From positions 350,577 to 414,576 of the forward strand of contig JAZKXZ010000025.1 in the NCBI GenBank assembly GCA_045611845.1: a DNA stretch of 64,000 nt. The letters run 5' to 3'. Positions within the stretch are counted from its first letter, which is position 1. The number at the start of each line of letters is the position of its first letter. Position numbers and translations under genes: made by a program. Positions 53,276 to 62,056 of the stretch are shown here, piece after piece. The stretch is from Enterocola sp045611845 (GTDB lineage: Bacteria; Bacteroidota; Bacteroidia; Bacteroidales; Paludibacteraceae). The notes under the pieces are model-generated. The model was not told the origin of the DNA. It made no database searches and saw only the letters and a program-made list of their open reading frames with translations.

Positions 53276-53648
53276 ACTCTTTTATCGCTTCTTGAGATGC
53301 TAGTTTATACGCGTTTATTAGTCCTCCCGTGCCAAGCAGTGTGCCACCAAAGTATCTCACCACTATAACAAGTAGGTTCTCTCTGCCCGAAGCTTCTATC
53401 TGACGCAAGATAGGGCGTCCTGCTGTGCCAGAAGGCTCGCCATTGTCGTTGGCACGTATGTCGTTTCCTATCTTGTAGGCATAGCACACGTGACGTGCTT
53501 TATGGTGTTCTTTCTTATAAGCGTTTACTATTTCTTTCACTTTGTCGGTGCTATCCACATATAAGGCATAACCAATAAACTTACTACCTTTCTCTTTATA
53601 TATTCCTTCGCCTATATGACCCAAAGTGTTAAAATCTAATTTCTTCAT
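53256..53648 (-). CDS. YigZ/IMPACT-family protein
   Basis: 130 aa from MKKLDF at 53648. An upstream ATG at 53663 lies on the -7 box (53659 to 53652, TATTTTTG) and is not usable from it. The UPF0029 core is visible: KGSKFIGYALYV, HHKARHVCYAYKIG, NDNGEPSGTAGRPIL, LLVIVVRYFGGTLLGTGGL. The C-terminal domain of longer YigZ proteins is missing. The role is related to translation stress control in eukaryotes and unclear in bacteria. Leaderless or nearly so. Confidence 0.9.
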   Translation of the reverse strand: MKKLDFNTLGHIGEGIYKEKGSKFIGYALYVDSTDKVKEIVNAYKKEHHKARHVCYAYKIGNDIRANDNGEPSGTAGRPILRQIEASGRENLLVIVVRYFGGTLLGTGGLINAYKLASQEAIKEFIVLYK

Positions 53649-53703
53649 ATTGCAAAAATACACTATTTTAACCGAATTTTTATTAATTGTTAATAAAAAT
53701 CAT

Positions 53704-53711
53704 TATTTTTG
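53704..53711 (+). promoter_or_regulatory. -7 box of second T9SS cassette
   Basis: TATTTTTG, 36 bases before the ATG at 53747. No -33 TTTG at the ideal distance. Confidence 0.55.
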
Positions 53712-53746
53712 GCACTTGATTTAAACTTTAAACCAAAAAAATCAAT

Positions 53747-56700
53747 ATGAAAAAAATCAAATTATGGCAATCTGTTCAGCGAATAGCTGTTTTATTGGTT
53801 GCTCTTTTCAGTGTGAGTCATGTAATGCAGGCTCAATCTATCTCTATTTCTGTAGATAAAACAGATGTTATGCTAGGAGAATCTGTAGTAATAACTGCAA
53901 ATTTAACAGGTTTCCCTAGTGATGCGACTCTAACTTGGTATCAAAAAGAAGAAAATACATTTTTCCCATTAGCATTGAGTGATACCTCAAATCCAATCAC
54001 ATTAATTCCTCAAAAAACAACAGAGTATTATGCGGAGTGTGATGGCGAACAGTCTAATGTTATAACTATAAAAGTAACAATCCCTAAATATTTGGTTATT
54101 TCTGCAAGTAAAACCGAATTAGCATTAGGAGAGTCTGTTACATTAACCGCTTCTTCTCAAACTGGTTTAGCCTTAAACGAAATTAGATGGCAAAAACGTT
54201 TTGGAAATCCAGATTTCCGCGACATACTTGATCCTAGTGGTGCTCCAAAACTAGGCGAAACCGTAACGGATATACCAGAAGCCGGTCAAACTTGTTATCG
54301 CGCGGTGGCATTAGTAAGTGGTACAGAGGTTTATTCAGAAGAAATTTGTGTAAACTCAGAATATAAATGTGCTACAAACTCTGCACAACACAATCTTTTC
54401 ATAGAAGACTTTGGCGATTTATCTTACGAAACAGACCGTGACAATGGAGGTTATGGTGGAAATGTAGAGTATATCAACACAAGAATCTATAAATATGTGG
54501 GTGATTGTAAGCCACTTAAAGCAGAAGGTACATATGCGCTTATGACCAACCCTAAATTTGCAGGTTATGGTGGTTTGGAACATAATGATAATTCTTGTAA
54601 CGGAGTAGAAGGACAAAGTTTATGGTTCCGCGACCTTAATGACCACACAAGAGGTGGGCTTAAAGATGGAGAGTGGGGAGCTATGCTAATGGTAAATGCG
54701 GCATATCTTGATGGACAAGCAGAACAATTAGTTTATAGCAGAACTGTTGATATGCCTTGTACAAATACCAATATGATCTTCTCCGCATGGTTTGCAAATG
54801 CTGCCAATCCAGATCGTGTAAGTACACAAATCTCTATGAAATTTGTGGTTCGTGACGAAAATGGCGATATAATAGAATCTGCTACACTTCAAATTGATGA
54901 GATTAAACCTGCCGATGGTTGGGTGAAAGGTGAGACTTCATTCAATTCGGGAGATAATACTAAACTTACAGTAGAAATTTATAACTGTATAGAAGGTGGT
55001 GATGGCAACGACTTTATGGTGGACGATATTTCATTTAGTATTTGTGCTCCAGAAGTAACTTTATCTGCAAGTTCTACATCAAATAAAGTAGTTGTAGATG
55101 CAGAGGAATCACTAGTTCAAGGTCCTTGTGGAGATCCTGTTACCTTGTCACTATCTACTGGTATGGCAGAGATTCTTTTTGATAATCCACAATATATATG
55201 GTATGTAAAAGGTGCAGGAGATGATGATTTTAAACTAAATAATTACAATGACAATCGTTCTGTCTTAGATACAGTTATCACTGCAGGTACAGAAGTTTAT
55301 GCTGTTGTTACAGCTACCGAAATGGATAAATTTGCATACATCGATGGTCAGTTATCAGTTTGTGCTCCAGTGGGTATTTCAAATACATTTACATTGATGT
55401 GTATGCCAGAACTTTCTATTATGCCTTATAATAGAAGTTGTAATATGATTCCATTGAAAGCAGAAATTACAAATGGTCCTGTAGATTTCAAATGGCAAAT
55501 CTCAAATGATGGTACCACTTGGAAAGATATAAATCGTGCTGTTAATCAAGATACTATACAATACACTATTACAGAAGATTCTTACTTTAGAATCAAGGCT
55601 GTAGATCCTAGATTGAGTAGTGTAGTGAGTGACCCTACAGAAAAATACGATTACAAAGAACTTTCTCTTACTGCTACTCCAAACAGAGGTTTCTATGGTG
55701 ATGAAATTAAATTAAATGTAACTCACAAAAATATAGAAAATGATAATGGTCTTTACTTTGATTGGTATAAAGTGACTGCAGGTGATGGGTCTGATGTTTA
55801 TACAAATTTAGGCTCTACTAATGTGGAAGAAAAAGACTATATTCTAGAAGATAGAGAAGCTAAGATTGTGGTGGCTGCAAGTGGTTGCGAAGCAGAAACC
55901 ATTGTGAAACAAATAGAAATAGGTGTGGAACCTATGGATAGAGTATGTAATGATATTATCTTAATGCCTATTGCTATTTTAGGAAACGATGAACCTCTTC
56001 CTTATAAATGGCAACGTAGTTTCGACGGCACTATTTGGGAAGATGTTCCTGCTTCTGAAGTAAAAGCTGTGGAAGATGAAAATATGCCTGGCATAGTGAG
56101 TATTTCTATTACTCAAAAAACTATGTTCCGCATAGCAGAAGTGGATGCTTCTGGTAACGAAACAGGTTTTTATAGCAATGAAGACCAAATACAAGAATAT
56201 GAATATAAGAAATTAGAATTAACAGCGAATCCTACTTCTATAGAAGAAGGTGAAGATTCTAAACTAACTCTTGTTTATGAAAACTTCGATCCTACTACAG
56301 CTGCTACTTGGTATGAAGTAGTTGGAGATGTTGAAGTAGATTTTATGCCTTCTGCATTCCCAGAGCACGAAATTACTTCACTTACCAAAACTACTGATTA
56401 TAAGGTAGTATGGGATGGATGTGAGGCTAATGCTACTGTAAAAGTTATTCTTCCTGCATCTGTGGCATTTATGTCTCGTAGTTGTAATGACATTACAATG
56501 CAAGCCACAGTGGACCCTACATACGGGGACTTCTTCTGGGAAATATCTAAAGATGGTACTACTTGGAGCATACTAAATGGTTTCGATAATAAGACTGAGA
56601 TAGAAGTTCCTATCACTGAAACTACATACTTTAGAGTAAATAATGCTTTAGATATGCCTAGTGATGCATCTTATGCTATCGATGTGCATTCTATCACATT

Positions 56701-57613
56701 AGAAGTTGATAAAGAAGAAATTAAACGCGACGAGCAAGTTACTCTTACTGCAACAGCAGATTTTTCTAGCAATTTTGATATTAAATGGTATCAAAATGGT
56801 GAAGTCATTGAAAATACAACCAATCCTTATTCACCAACACTTCAAAAAGATGCTACATTCTATGTAGAGTTAGAAGGTTGTGAATCAGAATCAGTTTCTA
56901 TCAATGTAATTCAACCAGCATCTGTGGCATTTGTATCTCGCGAATGTAACGAAATTACCCTTAAAGCCACAGTAGAAGAAGGTGTTTCTTATAAATGGCA
57001 AAAATCTAAAGATGGTAATACTTGGACAGATATGTCTGAAACAGGTAGCCCAATCACTGTAACCATCACAGAAAACACCAAATTTAGAGTGAAAACAGAT
57101 GAAGTAGAAAGTGAACCAACAGACATTATAGAACTTTGGGGAGTAATACTTACCATTGATAAAGAATCTATTATCTTAGGAGAAGAAGTAACTATTAGCG
57201 CTGATACAGACAATTCTTCTGAAGATATAATTTGGTTCGAAAACAATGAAGAGATAGATAATTCTGGCAATTCATATACAGTGAAACCATTATCAGGCGC
57301 TACTTATAAAGTAACTCAAGGAGGTTGTCCTGCTAATGAAGTTACATTAAATTCAGTAGTTTGGCCTACAGTGTTCACACCAATGCTTGTGGATGGTTTC
57401 AATGACGATTTCTTAATTGGAATGTCTCCTGCTATAGCGTTGAAAATCTCCGACCGTTATGGTAACTTAATCATAGAAACCACAGATGGTTGGGATGGTA
57501 GATATGCAGATGGCAAATATGCAATGCCAAATGTTTACTATTATGTAGCAACATTACCAAACGGCGAAATAGTGAAAGGTAATGTAGAATTATTAGATGA
57601 AAAATTAAAATAA
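53747..57613 (+). CDS. large secreted Ig-like repeat protein with diverged T9SS type B end
   Basis: 1288 aa, signal peptide ending MQAQS. Ig-like repeats fill the protein. Units pair a segment such as LTASKTELALGESVTLTAS or LTATPNRGFYGDEIKLNV with a segment of pattern R-x-C-N-x-I-x-L-x-A ... W-x-x-S-x-D-G-T-x-W ... T-I-T-E-x-x-x-F-R. At least four such pairs occur after residue 560. The C-terminus has WPTVFTPMLVDGFNDDFLIG ... KISDRYGN ... TTDGWDGRYADGKYAMPNVYYY, a type B sorting domain in which the usual TPNGDGxND became TPMLVDGFND. First of a cassette with an OmpA-family gene and PorP/SprF. Confidence 0.88.
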   Translation: MKKIKLWQSVQRIAVLLVALFSVSHVMQAQSISISVDKTDVMLGESVVITANLTGFPSDATLTWYQKEENTFFPLALSDTSNPITLIPQKTTEYYAECDGEQSNVITIKVTIPKYLVISASKTELALGESVTLTASSQTGLALNEIRWQKRFGNPDFRDILDPSGAPKLGETVTDIPEAGQTCYRAVALVSGTEVYSEEICVNSEYKCATNSAQHNLFIEDFGDLSYETDRDNGGYGGNVEYINTRIYKYVGDCKPLKAEGTYALMTNPKFAGYGGLEHNDNSCNGVEGQSLWFRDLNDHTRGGLKDGEWGAMLMVNAAYLDGQAEQLVYSRTVDMPCTNTNMIFSAWFANAANPDRVSTQISMKFVVRDENGDIIESATLQIDEIKPADGWVKGETSFNSGDNTKLTVEIYNCIEGGDGNDFMVDDISFSICAPEVTLSASSTSNKVVVDAEESLVQGPCGDPVTLSLSTGMAEILFDNPQYIWYVKGAGDDDFKLNNYNDNRSVLDTVITAGTEVYAVVTATEMDKFAYIDGQLSVCAPVGISNTFTLMCMPELSIMPYNRSCNMIPLKAEITNGPVDFKWQISNDGTTWKDINRAVNQDTIQYTITEDSYFRIKAVDPRLSSVVSDPTEKYDYKELSLTATPNRGFYGDEIKLNVTHKNIENDNGLYFDWYKVTAGDGSDVYTNLGSTNVEEKDYILEDREAKIVVAASGCEAETIVKQIEIGVEPMDRVCNDIILMPIAILGNDEPLPYKWQRSFDGTIWEDVPASEVKAVEDENMPGIVSISITQKTMFRIAEVDASGNETGFYSNEDQIQEYEYKKLELTANPTSIEEGEDSKLTLVYENFDPTTAATWYEVVGDVEVDFMPSAFPEHEITSLTKTTDYKVVWDGCEANATVKVILPASVAFMSRSCNDITMQATVDPTYGDFFWEISKDGTTWSILNGFDNKTEIEVPITETTYFRVNNALDMPSDASYAIDVHSITLEVDKEEIKRDEQVTLTATADFSSNFDIKWYQNGEVIENTTNPYSPTLQKDATFYVELEGCESESVSINVIQPASVAFVSRECNEITLKATVEEGVSYKWQKSKDGNTWTDMSETGSPITVTITENTKFRVKTDEVESEPTDIIELWGVILTIDKESIILGEEVTISADTDNSSEDIIWFENNEEIDNSGNSYTVKPLSGATYKVTQGGCPANEVTLNSVVWPTVFTPMLVDGFNDDFLIGMSPAIALKISDRYGNLIIETTDGWDGRYADGKYAMPNVYYYVATLPNGEIVKGNVELLDEKLK

Positions 57614-57631
57614 CCTATTATTTGATACAAT

Positions 57632-59155
57632 ATGAAAAAAGTAATAGTAATGCTTGTAGCCCTAGGTAGTGCATGTGCATTAAATGCAGCTATAAGTGAA
57701 AAGTACAATTACGGACACGATTTAAAATCATTGTCTGTAAATAGCAAGAAAAACGAAACAAATATCTCTCTATTTGCCGAAAACCAAATGCTATTTTTGC
57801 AAAATGGCAAAGCATATCTTAGTGAATTTTCAGAAGGAAAAGAAAGCCTATTGAAAGCAGTAAAAGCAAAAGCATTGGCAAATTTAGCTCTTAAAGGTAA
57901 TGTAGCATACGATAAAGCTGCTGGCAAGATATATTTCTCAGTGGTAGAGTCTTCAGACTCAGAATGGCTATATGAAGCAACTCTTAAAAAAGGTTCTTGG
58001 ACCAATCTAAAACGTCTAGAAATAGAAGGAATGGGTAAGGTGCGTGGCAACAATCCATTTATGGCAAATGCAGGATGGAGCTATGTTACCAAAACTAAAG
58101 CTATTATGCAAAACCCAGCACTATCAAAAGATGGCAAGAGATTATATTTCACTTCTGCCACATAAGAAGATGGTAAAGGAGGAAAACGTATTTGGTATAT
58201 GGACCTTAAATCAGATGGTACTTGGACAAAACCTGTAAATGCAGGCGAAACAATAAACTCTGCTTCTGACGAAGATTATGCATTCGTAGAAAATGATGAG
58301 ATTTTATACTATTCATCAAACAAAGAAGGTATATATAATCTTTATATGTCAAAAGCCAATGGAAATGCTTGGTTACAATCAGAAAAAATGCCAGAACCAT
58401 ATAATAGCGCAGCTAACGATTACAATATGCTTGTAGTAGAAGGTACACCTTATTTAATAAGTGAAAGAAATGTTGGCAATGGTTCTGATATTTATGCATT
58501 CGTAAAACGCCCTTGCCAAGTGTCTGTGGGTGGAATTCAAGTAATTCAAGAATTCACAGGTACAGCGTATGCTATTAAAGGTGAGGTTTCATTTGTAGAT
58601 GCTCCTATCACAGGAGAATTGAAAATTACAGATGCTACAGGTGTTTCAAAAACATTTGCAATGCCACAAACATCACCTATTAGCTTTGAAATGGACAATA
58701 TAGATTGTGATGAAAAAGCACTTGAAAGAACTGTAACAGTTTCATTTACTGCAGACGAATGTGTGGCTCAAGCTTCATACCAAGCTCCAGCAGAAATCAA
58801 GAAAGAGTTCTATTGGGTAGACTTTATGTTTGAATTCGACAAAGCAGAACTTACAGAACAATCTAAAGCCGATATGGAACGTTTAGCAGTGGAAATGAGA
58901 AAATTCCCAGATGCTAAATATGAAATTGCAGGTTATGCCGATGCACGTGGTAGCGATGCATACAACGATAGACTATCAGAACGTCGTGCAAAAGCGGTGA
59001 AAGAAGCGTTGATAGAAAAAGGCTTTAAAGCAGAAAACCTAACAATTATTGGTAAAGGTAAACGTTTCTTACATGTGCGTGATGCAGAAACAGATGCCCA
59101 ACACGCTCAAAACCGTCGTGTAGAAGTTCGTATTATTAACACTGAAAATAAATAA
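57632..59155 (+). pseudogene. PD40/OmpA-family T9SS-associated gene interrupted by in-frame TAA
   Basis: A frame of 508 codons is split by a single TAA at codon 178 (58163-58165). Before it: signal peptide MKKVIVMLVALGSACALNA and propeller strands ending LSKDGKRLYFTSAT. After it the same frame continues EDGKGGKRIWYMDLKSDGTW, exactly where PD40 blades of the paralogue at 16992 read on, and ends in an intact OmpA domain (FMFEFDKAELTEQ ... GYADARGSDAYNDRLSERRA). Two short ORFs (57632-58165 and 58199-59155) result. It may be a recent nonsense mutation, read-through, or a base error. It lacks the TPR and Reg domains of the PorE-like paralogue. Confidence 0.85.
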
Positions 59156-59160
59156 TCGCC

Positions 59161-60111
59161 ATGAGAAAAGAACTATTTTTAATCACCGTACTTTTGTTTG
59201 TGTGTACTTCAATTTTTGCACAAGGCGATTTTAGATTGTCTGAACAAATGTTTTCTCGTATCAATCAAAACCCAGCTGCGATTGGTAACAACGAGAAGAT
59301 ACAAGTCTTTACAGCTGGTCGTATGCAATATGTGGGTATGGGACTTGAACAAACCCCAACATCAGCGCTTTTAAACGGCCATTATTACAACGAAAATCTT
59401 AAATCTGGTTTTGGTATTTCTTTCTCATACGATGAGTTGGGTCTTTATAACCAAACTATTGATGCTAAAATCTGCTATGCCTACAATTTAGACTTATTTG
59501 AAGGAGGTTTGCTTTCTCTAGGTCTTTCTGCAGGTGTGGTTAACAAAATGTTCGACCCTGCAAGACACGTATGGCGCGATGGAGGTGACCCTCTAGATGG
59601 AGCAGAAAAAACAAATACCACAGCATTCGACCTAGATTTTGGTTTTGAGTTCTCATACAAATATTTACTAGTAGCTGCTTCTATTACACACCTTCCTGGT
59701 ATTACCCAAGATGTGCGCACCACTGCAGCACCATCTCATATCAACGCATACGTGCGTGGTAATATTCCACTACCAGAGAAGTTTAACCTTATTCCAGCAT
59801 TTGCATATACCAACATAGGTGCTTGCAACACAGGTACACTTATTTCTGGAGACAATGCAGAAAAAGTATCTATAGGTCAAGAACACCTAATGGACCTAAG
59901 TGTTACAGCACTTTACGATGGTAAATATTGGTTTGGTGTAGGTTATCGTGTAAACACCGCAGTAAGCTTTATGGCAGGTTTTGAATGGCAATGGCTTCGT
60001 GTAGGTTACTGCTACGATTTAAGTGTTGGACCAGTTTGGAACCTAACATCTTCAACTCACGAGGTGATGTTGTCGTTTGTGATACCAACAACAAAACCAG
60101 TAATATGGTAG
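59161..60111 (+). CDS. PorP/SprF-family type IX secretion membrane protein
   Basis: 316 aa with signal peptide ending IFAQ, then GDFRLSEQMFSRINQNPAAIGN, the family N-terminus, and barrel strands such as SGFGISFSYDELGLYNQTIDAKICYAY. Ends HEVMLSFVIPTTKPVIW. Paralogue of the protein at 16052. Starts 5 bases after the interrupted OmpA-family gene, so its expression may be reduced by polarity from the internal stop. Confidence 0.92.
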   Translation: MRKELFLITVLLFVCTSIFAQGDFRLSEQMFSRINQNPAAIGNNEKIQVFTAGRMQYVGMGLEQTPTSALLNGHYYNENLKSGFGISFSYDELGLYNQTIDAKICYAYNLDLFEGGLLSLGLSAGVVNKMFDPARHVWRDGGDPLDGAEKTNTTAFDLDFGFEFSYKYLLVAASITHLPGITQDVRTTAAPSHINAYVRGNIPLPEKFNLIPAFAYTNIGACNTGTLISGDNAEKVSIGQEHLMDLSVTALYDGKYWFGVGYRVNTAVSFMAGFEWQWLRVGYCYDLSVGPVWNLTSSTHEVMLSFVIPTTKPVIW

Positions 60112-60113
60112 TC

Positions 60114-60132
60114 GAGTTTTTTAAAAAAACTC
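60114..60132 (+). terminator. possible terminator after PorP/SprF gene
   Basis: GAGTTTT pairs with AAAACTC in an A/T-rich hairpin just past the stop. Weak, with no separate T-tract. Confidence 0.4.
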
Positions 60133-60163
60133 TTTAATGGGTTTAAAATTTTAATTAATATAT

Positions 60164-60204
60164 TATCTTTGTGAGTGAATTTGGTTTAAACTAAATTCAC
60201 TCAC
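60164..60204 (+). promoter_or_regulatory. SPOR gene promoter with palindrome at the transcription start
   Basis: TATCTTTG at 60164-60171 is directly followed by a 34-base palindrome: GTGAGTGAATTT (60171-60182) pairs perfectly with AAATTCACTCAC (60193-60204), and the centre holds GTTTAAAC. It covers the predicted start site and is either an operator or a 5' hairpin of the mRNA. Confidence 0.65.
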
Positions 60205-60232
60205 TTTGTTTATAATCTAAACTAAAAACTAT

Positions 60233-60730
60233 ATGAAAAAATTATTATTATTTGCGTCAGCATTATTAGTGCTTTCTGCTTGTTCTAAGCAATATTACCC
60301 TCAAATGTATGAAAAAGCAGGTGAGGACGAAATGGAAAATGTTTTCATTGATACCACCAAGGTAGAAGATGTGAAACCAGTGGTTGACACTGTAAAACAA
60401 GTAGTTGATACTGTAAAAACAGAAGTAGAACAAACTGTTCAAGCAGAAAAAATTGTAGAATCTTCTGATAAATATACTACAGAAGATGGTAAAGATGTAG
60501 TATATGCATACCATGTGGTAGTAGGTAGTTTCTCTAGCAGAGCAAATGCCAATAACCTTTCTATAGAGTTAAACAAATCAGGCGTGAAGGCTACTGTGGC
60601 TAGAAACCAAAATGGTCTATATCGTGTGTTCTATTATTCAACAGACAACGAACCAGAAGTAAGACAAGTGCTAGCAAAAGCTAGAAAAAAATATCCAGAT
60701 GCTTGGATGCTAAAATTAGTAGCAAAATAA
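60233..60730 (+). CDS. SPOR-domain lipoprotein
   Basis: 165 aa. Lipoprotein signal ending LSAC (Cys17), a Val/Asp/Thr/Lys repeat-like linker (VEDVKPVVDTVKQVVDTVKT), and a C-terminal SPOR domain (about 90-165, YAYHVVVGSFSSRANANNLS ... RVFYYSTDNEPEV). SPOR domains bind denuded peptidoglycan, often at the division site. It has its own promoter and precedes gldB by 25 bases. Confidence 0.9.
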   Translation: MKKLLLFASALLVLSACSKQYYPQMYEKAGEDEMENVFIDTTKVEDVKPVVDTVKQVVDTVKTEVEQTVQAEKIVESSDKYTTEDGKDVVYAYHVVVGSFSSRANANNLSIELNKSGVKATVARNQNGLYRVFYYSTDNEPEVRQVLAKARKKYPDAWMLKLVAK

Positions 60731-60755
60731 GTTTGGTAAAAAAGTTCGTCACTAA

Positions 60756-61703
60756 ATGAGAAAAATTTTAATATTTTCTATATTGACACTTATCTGTAGT
60801 GCCTGCTCCGAAAAGGGCAGGTTCTATAGTAAAGAGGCAGAAAATCTTCCTTTGAAGGTGGAAATCGAACGTTTCGACCACGATTTTCTATATATGGACT
60901 CTGCTTCGCTTGCAGAAAAATATCCAGATTTTTATCCTCTATACATTAGAAATATCCTAGAATTGCCTGCCTCTGAGATAGAAAAATTCAAAGCAGATAG
61001 TGTAGTGCGTGGCTTGTTTGCCGATGTAGAAAAAGAATATTCGTCTACTGAGGACATAGAAAATACTTTAACCAAGGCGTTTAAGTATTATAAATACTAT
61101 TTCCCAAAAAATGATGTGCCAAAAGTGAGTTTTCATGTGTCTGGTTTCAACCAATGTGTGATAACCTTGCCAGGTAGGGTGTCTGTGAGCGCAGATTATT
61201 ATTTAGGAAAAGATTATCCTTTATATGCTACTGTGGCATATCAATATGAAGTGCCATATCTTACTCGCAATCATTTGCCAGTGGATGTTATGCTAGGTTG
61301 GCTTAGTTCAGAAATTCAAACAGATGATTACAGATTGCTAGAGTCTATGATAAATCATGGTAAAGTAATGTATTTACTCGAAGCTTTCTTTCCAGATTAC
61401 CAAATGAGTGAGATTCTTTCATACACTCCAGAGCAATTTGCTTGGTGCGAGGAGCACGAAAAAAGAATTTGGCATTCAATTGTGGAAAACAAAGAACTAT
61501 ATTCTACCGATTGGCGTACCATCATGAAGTATACTCAACCTGCGCCATTCACCAATGGTTACTCACAAGAGCATTCACCAGGCCGTTTAGGCGTGTATAT
61601 GGGTTGGAAAATTGTGTCTTCGTTTATGAAAGCACACAAAAATCTCACCCTCTCAGACCTTATGGCAACAACGGATGCACAAGAGATTATGAGATATTAT
61701 TAA
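60756..61703 (+). CDS. gldB: gliding-motility lipoprotein GldB homologue
   Basis: 315 aa. Lipoprotein signal ending CSAC (Cys17), then LPLKVEIERFDHDFLYMD, DFYPLYIRNIL and later YLGKDYPLY, LGWLSSEIQ, YTPEQFAWCEEHEKRIWHSI, GRLGVYMGWKIVSSFM, the conserved run of GldB-type proteins. GldB is needed for gliding in Flavobacterium; non-gliding Bacteroidales also carry it. Its position beside a T9SS cassette fits. The following palindrome would terminate the transcript. Confidence 0.9.
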   Translation: MRKILIFSILTLICSACSEKGRFYSKEAENLPLKVEIERFDHDFLYMDSASLAEKYPDFYPLYIRNILELPASEIEKFKADSVVRGLFADVEKEYSSTEDIENTLTKAFKYYKYYFPKNDVPKVSFHVSGFNQCVITLPGRVSVSADYYLGKDYPLYATVAYQYEVPYLTRNHLPVDVMLGWLSSEIQTDDYRLLESMINHGKVMYLLEAFFPDYQMSEILSYTPEQFAWCEEHEKRIWHSIVENKELYSTDWRTIMKYTQPAPFTNGYSQEHSPGRLGVYMGWKIVSSFMKAHKNLTLSDLMATTDAQEIMRYY

Positions 61704-61722
61704 ATATCCTACAAATAAAATC

Positions 61723-61801
61723 CCACACAACCACACTGATGTGAACCCCGAAAGTTTTTTGTCTAACTTTCGGGGGTCATATCACAAGTGTGGTTTTTTT
61801 T
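61723..61801. mobile_element. palindromic IS-end-like element (left of AbiE)
   Basis: 61737-61756 (TGATGTGAACCCCGAAAGTT) is an inverted repeat of 61765-61784 with 18 of 20 matches, extended by AACCACAC (61729) / GTGTGGTT (61788). A T-run follows, so it also serves as terminator for gldB. The first half plus its flank CCACACAACCACACT recurs at 63839-63881 before a transposase. It looks like two IS ends joined without a transposase (MITE-like). Confidence 0.65.
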
Positions 61802-62034
61802 ATAATTAAAAATAATTTCTTATCTTTGTAGAAGCTCTTCAGGTCTTGATAAATAATTTGTACGTTAAAAAGTACACGTTTATTTTTAATCTTAATTCTA
61901 TTTGTATTACCTCAGTACATATTGATTAAGCATTAACATACATTCCAAAAAGGAATATATGAGTAATGTAGAATATTTTATTTTTAAAATAGTACAAAAA
62001 CGGCAATAAAATATAATAATTGCCAAAAATGTAC
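61802..62034. other. non-coding region before AbiE with a spare promoter
   Basis: No ORF. TATCTTTG at 61821-61828 is a good -7 box with nothing obvious to drive for 200 bases. Small hairpins (ATTCC-AAAAA-GGAAT near 61946, GTAC pairs) are present. It may be a relic of the sequence that preceded the insertion, or an unannotated small RNA. Confidence 0.35.
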
Positions 62035-62042
62035 TATATTTG
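61991..62042 (+). promoter_or_regulatory. abiE promoter and nested inverted-repeat operator
   Basis: AGTAC (61991) and GTACT (62031) are the outer and GGCAAT (62002) and ATTGCC (62019) the inner inverted repeats, nested around the same centre. TATATTTG at 62035-62042 is the -7 box, so the operator spans the -33 region. AbiEi antitoxins are known to repress their own promoter at inverted repeats. Confidence 0.7.
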
Positions 62043-62056
62043 CAGAAAGATTAAAA

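Noticed and set aside
58163..58165. Internal TAA as evidence for an altered genetic code
   Set aside because: Most genes in the window end in TAA, and no other gene reads through one.
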